Assembly (NCBI GenBank): GCA_944326315.1
Contig: CALVDP010000018.1
Coordinates: forward strand, 1-41,602
Source: an uncultured Bacteroidales bacterium
GTDB taxonomy: Bacteria > Bacteroidota > Bacteroidia > Bacteroidales > UBA932
Direction: 5' to 3'
Length of the DNA: 41,602 nt
How positions within the stretch are numbered: the stretch's first letter is position 1; each line of letters starts with the position of its first letter. A program made the translations under genes and the position numbers. Below the pieces are notes generated by a model, which made no database searches, was not told the origin of the DNA, and was given only the letters and a program-made list of their open reading frames with translations. Shown piece after piece: positions 8,864-16,818 of the stretch.

Positions 8864-10218
8864 CAATATTGATTATAGGAGCCGGACCGGGCGGTTATGA
8901 GACAGCTCTCGCGGCGAGGAGGCACGGCATGGATGTCACTCTGATAGAGTCCGGACAGGTCGGAGGGACATGTCTGAACGCAGGATGCATCCCTACCAAG
9001 TCATATTGCCGCAGTGCCGGGATTATAGAGGATATCAGGCGTGCCGGGGAATTCGGCATATCGGCGGAGAGCGCGACAGTCGATTTTGCTGCCGTCAAAA
9101 GGCGCAAGGATGAGATAGTGGTCGGGCTGCGGTCCAATGTCATGGCGGCGCTTGAGGCGTCCGGAGTCCGTCTTGTCACCGGAAAGGCAGTCTTCAAGGA
9201 CAGCAGGACTGTCATGGCCGGAGGCGGGGAATACAGTGCGGACTATATTGTCATTGCTTCCGGTTCAGTATCTGCCAGGCCTGACTGGCCTGGCATGGAC
9301 CTGCCCGGTGTTCTGGATTCCACTGCCTTGCTTGACCTGGATGAACTTCCAGGAAGACTGTGCATCATAGGTGGCGGAGTGATAGGGCTTGAGTTTGCAT
9401 CCGTTTTCCGCAGTTTCGGCACGGAGGTGACTGTCGTCGAATACTGCAGGGAGATACTGCCGCGTTATGACAGAGACATAGCGAAAAGACTCAGGCAGAG
9501 CCTGTCCGGACGTGGTATCAGGTTCAGTCTCCAGTCGAAGGTAGAATCCGTGGAAAGGCAGCCGGACGGCAGCCTGAGAGTGTCCTGGACCAGGAAGGAC
9601 AACATGGAGTCGGCCGATGCGGACAAGGTCCTGGTGGCAGTCGGCAGGCGGCCTTGCTGTGACGGGCTTGGACTTGACGCGGCAGGCATACGGACAGAGA
9701 GGGGCGCTATTCCTGTTGACGACAACATGCGTACAGTGGTACCGCACATATTCGCGATCGGAGATGTGAACGGACGTCAGCTTCTTGCGCATGCCGCCAC
9801 ATTCCAGGGGAAAGTGGCACTTCAGGCCATCATGTCGGATATGGGTGGAGACGGTTCATGCTCATCCGGATATGACCTTTCAGTGATGCCTTCAGCCGTG
9901 TTCACCATGCCGGAGGCCGCATCAGTGGGACTGACGGAAGAGGAATGCAAGGACAACGGAATCGGATACAAGGTGTACAAATCGTTTTTCCGAGCCAACG
10001 GGAAGGCTGTATGCCTTGGTGATACGGACGGAATATGTAAGATACTGACTTCTCCGGAGGGGAAAATCCTCGGATGCCATGTCCTGGGTCCCCATTCTTC
10101 GGACCTGGTTCAGGAAATATCCTCGCTTATGTCTGCCGGAGTGACAGCTGATACGCTTTCACATTCCGTCCATATTCATCCTACGCTTGGAGAAGTCCTG
10201 ATTTCCGCCTTGGAATAG
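8860..10218 (+). CDS. lpdA: dihydrolipoyl dehydrogenase (L protein)
   Basis: FAD enzyme that reoxidises the dihydrolipoyl arm of H protein with NAD+. The 452-residue protein has the FAD-binding GAGPGGYE at residues 7-14, the redox-active disulfide in CLNAGC (Cys38, Cys43), an NAD-binding GGGVIGLEFASVF segment, the second FAD segment FAIGDVNG, and the catalytic His440/Glu445 pair in HIHPTLGE. Its ATG overlaps the gcvPB stop by four bases. Location as last gene of the gcv cluster suggests it is dedicated to glycine cleavage, though it could also serve other 2-oxoacid complexes. A strong terminator lies 82 bases past its stop, inside the opposing glycosylase gene. Confidence 0.94.
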   Translation: MTILIIGAGPGGYETALAARRHGMDVTLIESGQVGGTCLNAGCIPTKSYCRSAGIIEDIRRAGEFGISAESATVDFAAVKRRKDEIVVGLRSNVMAALEASGVRLVTGKAVFKDSRTVMAGGGEYSADYIVIASGSVSARPDWPGMDLPGVLDSTALLDLDELPGRLCIIGGGVIGLEFASVFRSFGTEVTVVEYCREILPRYDRDIAKRLRQSLSGRGIRFSLQSKVESVERQPDGSLRVSWTRKDNMESADADKVLVAVGRRPCCDGLGLDAAGIRTERGAIPVDDNMRTVVPHIFAIGDVNGRQLLAHAATFQGKVALQAIMSDMGGDGSCSSGYDLSVMPSAVFTMPEAASVGLTEEECKDNGIGYKVYKSFFRANGKAVCLGDTDGICKILTSPEGKILGCHVLGPHSSDLVQEISSLMSAGVTADTLSHSVHIHPTLGEVLISALE

Positions 10219-10231
10219 TGGAACAGGAGTC

Positions 10232-10882
10232 TTACAGGAGGCCTTCTGCGGCAAACATGTCTCGGTAGTATCCGGCTTTTCTGTCAAGCCCGAGAGGATA
10301 GGCTCTGGAGGATGAGGGCATCCTCCAGAGCCTGTATTTTTCCTGATTCTCCATGTTTGCATCATGGGAGAAGCCGCCTTGTCCGTGGGCATGTCCGTAT
10401 CCTGTGGTGATGAAGTTTCCCGGGGACGGTATGTCGCACCCTAATGCCTCCGCAGCCGTCTCTGCAGCTTTCTGTCCGGTCACTGCTATGGCCCGGCATC
10501 CGGGAATTGATCCAAGGAGTTTCCCAAGGTCGGTAGGGCAGACTATTTCCAGGAACTTGTCGGAAGCATTGTCCTTGAGCCTCCTCACTGCCGTCGCCGT
10601 GTCATACAGGGCGATGCCTTTCGTCCGGCAGAATTCCATGACCGAATCCCTGTCGAATTGTTTCCCTCCTGGCGCGATGAAACGGGATTTGTCCCCGAAG
10701 AACACTATCCCGAATATCCGCCACATGTCATTGTTGAAATTAGGGTAGAAAAAGTCCATTGACCACCTTTCCCTTTTCGGCGGGAAACTCCCGAGCATAA
10801 GCAGCCTTGCATTCTCTGGAAGGAACGGTGGCAGAGGATGTGTTTCGACAGGAATATCCATGCCTGTGCCGTTTCCCGTCAT
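10232..10882 (-). CDS. uracil-DNA glycosylase family protein
   Basis: Probable base-excision DNA glycosylase. The 216-residue protein has the two loops expected of the UDG superfamily: an N-terminal LMLGSFPP (about 28-35) followed by the Bacteroidota-typical SMDFFYPNFNNDMWR segment, and a late WRMPSSSRAYPL (186-197) that corresponds to the second (HPS/NPS-like) motif. It is cytoplasmic. The ATG overlaps the stop of the AI-2E gene by four bases (ATGA on the minus strand), indicating coupling. The codons for WRMPSSSRA form a perfect 15-bp inverted repeat that also looks like the terminator of the opposing gcv operon. The exact substrate is not known to me; a mismatch-specific glycosylase is possible. 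Confidence 0.78.
   Translation of the reverse strand: MTGNGTGMDIPVETHPLPPFLPENARLLMLGSFPPKRERWSMDFFYPNFNNDMWRIFGIVFFGDKSRFIAPGGKQFDRDSVMEFCRTKGIALYDTATAVRRLKDNASDKFLEIVCPTDLGKLLGSIPGCRAIAVTGQKAAETAAEALGCDIPSPGNFITTGYGHAHGQGGFSHDANMENQEKYRLWRMPSSSRAYPLGLDRKAGYYRDMFAAEGLL
10300..10341 (+). terminator. terminator of the gcv/lpd transcript, inside the opposing glycosylase gene
   Basis: A perfect 15-bp inverted repeat, AGGCTCTGGAGGATG (10300-10314) and CATCCTCCAGAGCCT (10319-10333), with a 4-base loop, is followed on the plus strand by GTATTTTTC. It lies 82 bases after the lpd stop. On the minus strand the same bases encode the conserved WRMPSSSRA segment of the glycosylase. Confidence 0.7.
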
Positions 10883-11982
10883 TTCACGTCCTCCTGTGCC
10901 GGCGGCAGTTCCCGTGGCGCATCAGAAGTCCCGGCCGGGTCATCATCATCTCCGGAGAGATATTCTTTCCTGAACATGTCAATGAACAGCAGAAACAGCG
11001 ATACAAGGAGCGGCCCGAATATGATTCCCATGAAACCGAACAGCGGCAGTCCTATCACGACACCGGATATTGTTATCAGCGGATGGGTGTTTGCCAGCTT
11101 TTTCTGCAGGATGAACCTTATCAGATTGTCACTCTGCGAAATGCAGATCGAGCCGAACAGTATTATGCCTATGGCCTTGCCCCACAGTCCGATGACTGCG
11201 AAATACACGCCCAGGGGCACCCATATTACCATTGTCCCGACAATAGGCACCATCGAGCACAGGCCGGTGAGGAACGCGGAAAGGAATGCGTTGGGCACTC
11301 CGAAGGAAACATATCCTATCCATGCGATAAGACCCTGTATCAGGGCGAGCAGAGGTATCCCGATGGCGTTTGACTTCACCATCACGTTGATTTTCTCGAT
11401 CGTCTCCATCTTGTTGACTTTCTTCATCGGTATCAGCGATGACAGATAGTCTTCCATCTTCCTGCCTCCTGACAGCAGGAAAAATAGCACCACAAGGGCC
11501 GCGGCCACATTGATGAAGAAGTCCCCGATCCCGTTGATGATGGACTGGCCCAGCGCCGTGACCTTTCCGGCAGCGAAAGTAATGCTTTTCTCCGAGATCA
11601 GGTCAATGTTGAATTTCTCCTTGACGGCATCTATTGTCTGCAGGACGGGGGCGAGTATGTCATTCGTGTTCCAGTTCACCTGCTGCAGCTTGGCGATTAT
11701 GAACCAGACCAGCAGGGATAGCGGGATCACGATGAACAGGATCACGCAGAGCAGGATGACTGCAGCGGACAGGTTCGGCTTTCCGGTCTTCTCCGTCATC
11801 CGGAATGCAGGCTTGCGCAGCAGTATATACAATGTCATGGCCCCGAGTATGCCGCTGATGAACGGCCGTACCTGTCGGAACAGGATTATACCCAGGACCA
11901 GAATGAGAATCAGCAGTGCATATTCCCATATCAGTTCCCTGCTGATGTGTTTCTTGTCTTGACTGTCCATCTTGTATTGCAT
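10879..11982 (-). CDS. AI-2E family transporter (PF01594-type membrane protein)
   Basis: A 367-residue polytopic inner-membrane protein of the AI-2 exporter-like (YdiK/PerM/TqsA) family. Hydrophobic segments cluster in pairs at about residues 15-55, 70-95, 155-185 and 210-330, as in this family, and the LIPMKKVNKMETIEKINVMV stretch followed by GIPLLALIQGLIAWIGYVSFGVPN and CSMVPIVGTMVIWVP is typical. The C-terminus is a soluble acidic tail. Family members include transporters of AI-2 and Na+/H+ antiporters, so the substrate is unknown. It sits between the TlpA-like gene (54-base gap) and the glycosylase gene (4-base overlap), all on the minus strand. Confidence 0.85.
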   Translation of the reverse strand: MQYKMDSQDKKHISRELIWEYALLILILVLGIILFRQVRPFISGILGAMTLYILLRKPAFRMTEKTGKPNLSAAVILLCVILFIVIPLSLLVWFIIAKLQQVNWNTNDILAPVLQTIDAVKEKFNIDLISEKSITFAAGKVTALGQSIINGIGDFFINVAAALVVLFFLLSGGRKMEDYLSSLIPMKKVNKMETIEKINVMVKSNAIGIPLLALIQGLIAWIGYVSFGVPNAFLSAFLTGLCSMVPIVGTMVIWVPLGVYFAVIGLWGKAIGIILFGSICISQSDNLIRFILQKKLANTHPLITISGVVIGLPLFGFMGIIFGPLLVSLFLLFIDMFRKEYLSGDDDDPAGTSDAPRELPPAQEDVK

Positions 11983-12036
11983 GCAGATTGCAAGCCCCGG
12001 AGACTGATGTAGTCCGGAGACTTTATGTTTCCGCTA

Positions 12037-13152
12037 TCAGAACAGTTCGTCGAGCTTCTTGTACAGTTCTTCGCTTTCTCCTACGAACACCTGTACTATC
12101 TTGCCTTCCTTGTCGATAAGTATCTTGGTAGGGAAGCCTTCTATCGCATACTCGTTGAGGATATCCCTGCTGTCACCGTTGTACAGGTTGGTCCAGGAGA
12201 GGCCTTCTTCCTTCACTGTTTTCCTCCACACTTCCTCGGAATCATTGCAGTCGATACCTATGAACTCGATCTTGTCCTTGTACTTGGCGTAGTATTCTTT
12301 CATGTCAGGCATGCCTTTCATGCACCAGTAGCACCATTTGCCCCAGAAATCGAGCAGCACGTACCTGCCCTTGAATGAAGACAGGGTGCGTCTGTTGCCT
12401 TGCAGGTCATTGAGAGCGAAATCCGGAGCTGTCTTGCCCGGCTGTATCTTGGACTTGTTCTGTTCGCGCAGAATGCTGGAGGCGAACTGGTCTGCAACGT
12501 CGGCGAGCAGTGCGCCGAGCCCGCTTTCCTTTACCGAAGGACTGAGCTGGTTGTACGACTGGAGGCCTTGTTCGGGATTCATGAAGAGTGTCAGGTATCC
12601 GGAAGTAAGGTCATCCGGATTGTTTTTCACATATTCCGCGAAAATGCTGTCCCTTTCGGCAGTCAGCTTGTCGTGCTCACCGCTCAGTGCCTGCTGCCCC
12701 ATTATGTCGTCACCCGAAATTGTCCTTGCCTTACGGTAAAGTTCGTCGAATTTGTTTTCCAGTTTCTTGAAGTCCTCGAATACGGCAAGTCCGTCATATA
12801 TTTCCGTCCCGCTGTATACCGGATCGGACAATGTCCCGGACACCTTCACTTTCTCACCCGGGAGGACAAGCACAGGCGCAGCCATGCTTCCCTGCTGTCC
12901 GAAAGGAGTGACATATACCATCACGGCTGCCGTATCCTTGAAGCTTACGGCTATTTTCCCGTTTCTTGCCACTATCGTGTCGGCAGCCGCGAGATCATTG
13001 GTCCTGGCATTGTATATGAATACGGCCAGAGAATCATTCCCGGCATCATCCAGAGTCCCGGATATTTGTTTGCCACAGTTGCAGCTGCTGAATGCCAACA
13101 GACCTGCCAGAGCCACAGTCACAGCTGCAGCGGATTTCCGAATGCAGTTCAT
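12037..13152 (-). CDS. TlpA-like thioredoxin-domain lipoprotein with N-terminal DUF4369-type domain
   Basis: Envelope thiol-disulfide protein. From ATG 13152 the product is 371 residues; a TTG eight codons upstream is less likely. It begins with a lipoprotein signal (MNCIRKSAAAVTVALAGLLAF followed by SSC, Cys24). Residues ~28-115 look like DUF4369, a helical stretch follows, and residues ~238-371 are an AhpC/TSA-thioredoxin domain with the active site WCYWC (Cys274, Cys277) inside LLDFWGKWCYWCMKG and the cis-proline segment AIEGFPTKILID. This architecture is very common in Bacteroidota and is usually annotated as a TlpA disulfide reductase. The partner protein is unknown. It may be the first gene of a three-gene minus-strand unit with the AI-2E and glycosylase genes. 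Confidence 0.88.
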   Translation of the reverse strand: MNCIRKSAAAVTVALAGLLAFSSCNCGKQISGTLDDAGNDSLAVFIYNARTNDLAAADTIVARNGKIAVSFKDTAAVMVYVTPFGQQGSMAAPVLVLPGEKVKVSGTLSDPVYSGTEIYDGLAVFEDFKKLENKFDELYRKARTISGDDIMGQQALSGEHDKLTAERDSIFAEYVKNNPDDLTSGYLTLFMNPEQGLQSYNQLSPSVKESGLGALLADVADQFASSILREQNKSKIQPGKTAPDFALNDLQGNRRTLSSFKGRYVLLDFWGKWCYWCMKGMPDMKEYYAKYKDKIEFIGIDCNDSEEVWRKTVKEEGLSWTNLYNGDSRDILNEYAIEGFPTKILIDKEGKIVQVFVGESEELYKKLDELF

Positions 13153-13222
13153 CTTTATTACTGTTTTAAGTTCCAAAATTTATTTCTTGAAATTATGCAG
13201 CCATGTCAGGATGCACAATTTT

Positions 13223-13230
13223 CAAAAATA
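13223..13230 (-). promoter_or_regulatory. possible -7 element for the TlpA-like gene
   Basis: Minus-strand TATTTTTG fits the Bacteroidota -7 consensus TAnnTTTG and lies 71 bases upstream of the ATG. The nearest upstream TTTG is 23 bases away, longer than the usual 19-21, so support is partial. Confidence 0.3.
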
Positions 13231-13270
13231 GCTATAATATTTCTGGAATTCTTCAAAAAAAGGAAAAATC

Positions 13271-13293
13271 TGCTGCAAATTTTCTTTTTCTGG
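13271..13293 (+). repeat. T-rich element upstream of topB
   Basis: TGCTGC followed by ATTTTCTTTTTCTG (13279-13292). The same 14-mer occurs in the minus orientation upstream of the YrdC gene and of the fimbrillin-like gene, each time reading toward the downstream gene; the TGCTGC flank is shared with the copy at 34129. It ends 22 bases before the -33 box of topB. Confidence 0.45.
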
Positions 13294-13314
13294 AAAAATT
13301 GTCGCAAACCGGAT

Positions 13315-13345
13315 TTTGACCCTTGCCAAATTTGGATTAATTTTG
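13315..13345 (+). promoter_or_regulatory. Bacteroidota-type promoter of topB
   Basis: TTTG (13315-13318), 19 bases, then TAATTTTG (13338-13345), matching the primary sigma consensus of this phylum. Transcription would begin near 13352, leaving a leader of about 20 bases before the topB ATG. Confidence 0.65.
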
Positions 13346-13373
13346 GTCCCTTTATTGGACAGATGTTATTCGT

Positions 13374-15158
13374 ATGACAGTATGCATTGCAGAGAAGCCG
13401 AGTGTGGCAAGGGAGATAGCCGCGGTGCTGGGGGCGACTACCAGACGGCAGGGCTATCTGGAGGGGAACGGATATCAGGTGACCTGGACATTCGGCCATC
13501 TTTGTACTCTCAAGGAGCCTCATGACTACAACGCAGGCTGGAAGATATGGATGCTTTCGGAGCTTCCGATAATACCGCAGCGTTTCGGTATCAAGCTGAT
13601 CGACAATGAAGTGTATCAGCAGCAGTTCAATGTGATCAGGACACTTGTGCAGAATGCCGACGAGATAATCAATTGCGGCGATGCTGGGCAGGAGGGAGAG
13701 CTCATCCAGCGGTGGGTGATGCTGAAGGCCGGGGCCAGATGTCCTGTACGCCGACTGTGGATATCCTCGCTGACGGAAGACTCGATAAGGGAAGGCTTCA
13801 GGAACCTCAAGCCGCAGGATGATTTCAGACTGTTGTACGAAGCCGGTCTTGCGCGTGCGATAGGCGACTGGATACTCGGCATCAACGCCACCCGTCTCTA
13901 CACTCTCAGATATGCCAGGAACAGACAGGTGCTGTCGATCGGAAGGGTGCAGACCCCGACTCTTGCCATGATTGTGAACCGCCAGGAGGAAATTGACAAT
14001 TTCGTCCCATCCCAGTACTGGGAGCTTAAGACAGTGTACCGTGGAGTGACGTTTTCCGCGGCATCCGGAAGGTTCGTGAATAAGGAAGACGGCGAGAAGC
14101 TGCTGGCGGAAGTATCCGGCACGGACTTTACCGTCACCGGGGTATCGGAGAAAAAGGGGAAGGAGGCTCCTCCGAGACTCTTTGACCTGACATCACTGCA
14201 GGTGGAGTGCAACAAGAAGTTCTCTTTCAGCGCGGACGAAACGCTGAAGCTGATCCAGTCTCTCTACGAGAAGAAGTTCACGACCTACCCGAGGGTGGAT
14301 ACGACTTTCCTGAGTGACGACATCTATCCCAAGGTCCCAGGCATCCTCTCCGGAATGACGGCATACAGGGATCTGACAGCCCCTCTGCTGAACGGGCCGC
14401 TGCCGAAAAGCAAGAAGGTGTTCGACAATTCGAAGGTCACGGACCACCATGCAATCATACCTACGGGTTTCACTTCCGCCGGACTTACAGCCGACGAGCA
14501 GAAAGTCTATGACCTTGTGTCGAGGCGTTTTATCGCAGCATTCTATCCGGACTGCAAGATATCCACCACGACTGTCACCGGCAATGCCGGGAATGTGGCG
14601 TTCAAGGCTACGGGCAAGAGAATCACAGAGCCGGGATGGCGTGTCGTGACAGGCCCTCAGCCTGGACAGATGCCTCAGGACAGCGAATCTACGGATGAAA
14701 AGGAGGAGGGGAATGCCGATCTTCCGGAATTCAGGACAGGGGAGAGCGGTCCCCACACACCGAAGCTGAAGGAGACCTGGACCACGCCACCGAAGCCCTA
14801 CACGGAAGCCACCCTCTTGAGGGCGATGGAGACCGCCGGGAAGACTGTAGACAATGAGGAACTGCGGGATGCCTTGAAAGAGAACGGGATAGGCCGTCCT
14901 TCCACCCGCGCGGCAATCATAGAGACTCTTTATAAGAGGAATTATATCAGGAAAGAGCGCAAAAGCCTGTATCCGACACAGACCGGCAAGGACCTCATAG
15001 GTACTATACGGGAGGAGCTGCTCAAGAGTGCGGAACTGACAGGCATGTGGGAAAAGAAATTGAGAATGATCGAGAGCGGCTCTTATCAGGCGGCTGCATT
15101 TCTCGATGAACTCAAGGCCATGGTGAAAAAGATTGTAGTGAATGTATTGTCAGCGTAA
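13374..15158 (+). CDS. topB: DNA topoisomerase III (type IA)
   Basis: Cuts and passes single strands to resolve recombination or replication intermediates. The 594-residue protein starts with the TOPRIM segment VCIAEKPSVAREIA (Glu7) and has an acidic DAGQEGELI motif near 103-111. The catalytic tyrosine is Tyr305 in KKFTTYPRVDT. SIGRVQTPTLAMIV and the late GIGRPSTRAAIIETL segments are typical of type IA enzymes. No cysteine-rich zinc ribbons follow, unlike many TopA proteins, which supports topoisomerase III. It has its own promoter at 13315 and is flanked by minus-strand genes on both sides. Bacteroidota often carry additional topB copies on mobile elements; nothing mobile is visible here, so this is probably the chromosomal copy. 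Confidence 0.93.
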   Translation: MTVCIAEKPSVAREIAAVLGATTRRQGYLEGNGYQVTWTFGHLCTLKEPHDYNAGWKIWMLSELPIIPQRFGIKLIDNEVYQQQFNVIRTLVQNADEIINCGDAGQEGELIQRWVMLKAGARCPVRRLWISSLTEDSIREGFRNLKPQDDFRLLYEAGLARAIGDWILGINATRLYTLRYARNRQVLSIGRVQTPTLAMIVNRQEEIDNFVPSQYWELKTVYRGVTFSAASGRFVNKEDGEKLLAEVSGTDFTVTGVSEKKGKEAPPRLFDLTSLQVECNKKFSFSADETLKLIQSLYEKKFTTYPRVDTTFLSDDIYPKVPGILSGMTAYRDLTAPLLNGPLPKSKKVFDNSKVTDHHAIIPTGFTSAGLTADEQKVYDLVSRRFIAAFYPDCKISTTTVTGNAGNVAFKATGKRITEPGWRVVTGPQPGQMPQDSESTDEKEEGNADLPEFRTGESGPHTPKLKETWTTPPKPYTEATLLRAMETAGKTVDNEELRDALKENGIGRPSTRAAIIETLYKRNYIRKERKSLYPTQTGKDLIGTIREELLKSAELTGMWEKKLRMIESGSYQAAAFLDELKAMVKKIVVNVLSA

Positions 15159-15462
15159 CAATGGATCTGCTTTCGGGCGATTTTCATGACACGTCTTATG
15201 ACATTCTGATGTTTTTTCTTTTTCTTGTGGCGTTTTTTTCGATTTTTAAAGATTTTTAGCGATGAAAAAGGATTTTTGGCACGGATGTTGTATAATTTTG
15301 AGTCGTGCTGGTCAAGTGTGATCCAAGACACTTACAGCATGTTGGTTATTAGTTTTAGTGTTATTAATTATGTGGTTAGTATGAGGGTCTGCACGTGAGT
15401 GTCGATTCTCATTTTTTTTATGCAGATATCAGGCCAGGCGGTATAAATTGCCAGAAACGGGA
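15159..15462. other. gap between converging topB and MATE genes
   Basis: 304 bases without a convincing gene. It holds a weak hairpin with a long T/C tract (ACAT-TCTG-ATGT, then a T-rich run at 15212-15223) that may end topB transcripts, several more T tracts to 15260, and a bulged hairpin at 15304-15341. A T8 run at 15412-15419 follows a 4-bp stem. A 33-codon open frame at 15160 has low-complexity Phe-rich translation and is not supported. Confidence 0.5.
15304..15341. other. bulged hairpin in the topB/MATE gap
   Basis: Outer arms CGTGCTG (15304-15310) and CAGCATG (15335-15341) pair over 7 bp with one G-T wobble; inner arms AAGTGT (15314-15319) and ACACTT (15328-15333) pair over 6 bp, with a 3/1 internal loop and an 8-base end loop. 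No strong T run follows on either strand. It could be part of a bidirectional 3' end or a small RNA; function is unknown. Confidence 0.35.
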
Positions 15463-16818
15463 TCATCTGCCACTCTGATCCATTGATCTTATCCTTTTGT
15501 GGAAGTGGCCGAGGAACATCAGACCGGCACTTGTAAGTCCGAGAGGGAATGACATCCATATCCCTGGAAGCCCCCACCCGAGCACGAAACCGAAAACATA
15601 TCCGGTGGGAAGCGAAATCACGAAGTACGCGATGAATGCGATAAGCACGACAGGCTTGACATCGGAAATTCCTCGCAGGGCATTGGAATATGCGCATTGC
15701 AGCCCGTCCCCGAACTGATATACGATGAACGGGATGACAAGCTGGGCTACAAGTGCCGCCACTTCGGCGTTGCCAGAAAACATCATACCGAGCTTTTCCC
15801 TGAAAGACAATATAAGGACAGATACGGCCGCGGCCATCATGAGTATAAGCTGGAATCCGGCCGCAGCTGAATTCCTTACGTTCCGAAGGTCTCCCTGCCC
15901 CAGGAAGTGGCTCACCCGTACCGCTATGGCCGCCGCCATCCCGTAATAGAGCATGAAGCCGAGCTGACCGGCGGTAAGCATCACCTGATGAGCGGCGAGA
16001 GGGAGTGTGCCGAGCCACCCCACCATGATGGTGGCGAGACTGAAAGAGCCGGTCTCCATTCCCATCTGAAGCCCGACAGGCCAGCCGAGCCTGTTGAGTG
16101 TCCTGAAGTCCGCCTTGTTGAGCCTGTTCTCCCTGAATCCTTTCCTGTAGGCTGCGTATCGGGAGGAAAAGAAAAAGATGCCTGCGAAGATCGCAAGAGT
16201 GAGTATCCTCGAAAACAATGTGGATATGCCGGCCCCGAGAAGTCCGAGTTCCGGGCATCCGAGCTTTCCGAATATAAGACACCAGTTTCCGAAAATATTC
16301 ACGATATTGCCTGCAATAAGTATCCACATCGGGGTCATGGTGTCCGTAATCCCGTCGGCGAACTGCTTGAATGCGTTGAACAGGAGTATGGGAAGAAGCG
16401 AGACAAGCAGAATGATGAAATACGGCCGTATCAGCGGCAGAAGTTCCTCCGGCTGTCCGAGTCTGTGCACATTGAAATACACGGCAGTCATTACAATGAC
16501 AAGCAGACAGGCTACGAGGGAATTGGCCGCAAGGCTGTTCTTCAGGACCTTGCCGATCTCTCCCTCCCTGGACTGCCCGGCAAGTTTACCTATGACAGGC
16601 GTGAGTCCGTAGGAAAATCCGGTAGAGAATATGATGACAAGATTGAAGACATTGTTCACGAAACTTGCCGCCGCAAGGTCTTGCGTGCTGTAATGCCCCA
16701 CCATGATCGTGTCGGCAAAGCTTACAAGAATTATCCCGAGCTGCCCGATGATGATGGGCAGCCCGAGATTGATAAGAGGCTTGTAATGTCGTGTATATCG
16801 GCTAAATCTTGTCTCCAT
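15463..16818 (-). CDS. MATE family efflux transporter
   Basis: A 451-residue multidrug and toxin extrusion type antiporter of the inner membrane, with about twelve hydrophobic segments in two related halves. The N-terminal part ([41 protein letters not shown]) and the mid-protein [21 protein letters not shown] segment are typical of NorM-like proteins. Substrates are cationic or other small molecules driven out by Na+ or H+; the ion and substrate are not readable. Its ATG lies inside the last codons of rho (17-base overlap in another frame), so it is likely translated from the rho transcript by re-initiation. Confidence 0.9.
   Translation of the reverse strand: METRFSRYTRHYKPLINLGLPIIIGQLGIILVSFADTIMVGHYSTQDLAAASFVNNVFNLVIIFSTGFSYGLTPVIGKLAGQSREGEIGKVLKNSLAANSLVACLLVIVMTAVYFNVHRLGQPEELLPLIRPYFIILLVSLLPILLFNAFKQFADGITDTMTPMWILIAGNIVNIFGNWCLIFGKLGCPELGLLGAGISTLFSRILTLAIFAGIFFFSSRYAAYRKGFRENRLNKADFRTLNRLGWPVGLQMGMETGSFSLATIMVGWLGTLPLAAHQVMLTAGQLGFMLYYGMAAAIAVRVSHFLGQGDLRNVRNSAAAGFQLILMMAAAVSVLILSFREKLGMMFSGNAEVAALVAQLVIPFIVYQFGDGLQCAYSNALRGISDVKPVVLIAFIAYFVISLPTGYVFGFVLGWGLPGIWMSFPLGLTSAGLMFLGHFHKRIRSMDQSGR

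Noticed and set aside
15160-15261. 33-codon open frame after topB
   Set aside because: The translation is a Phe-rich low-complexity peptide made by T tracts, with no initiation signal or homology that I recognise.
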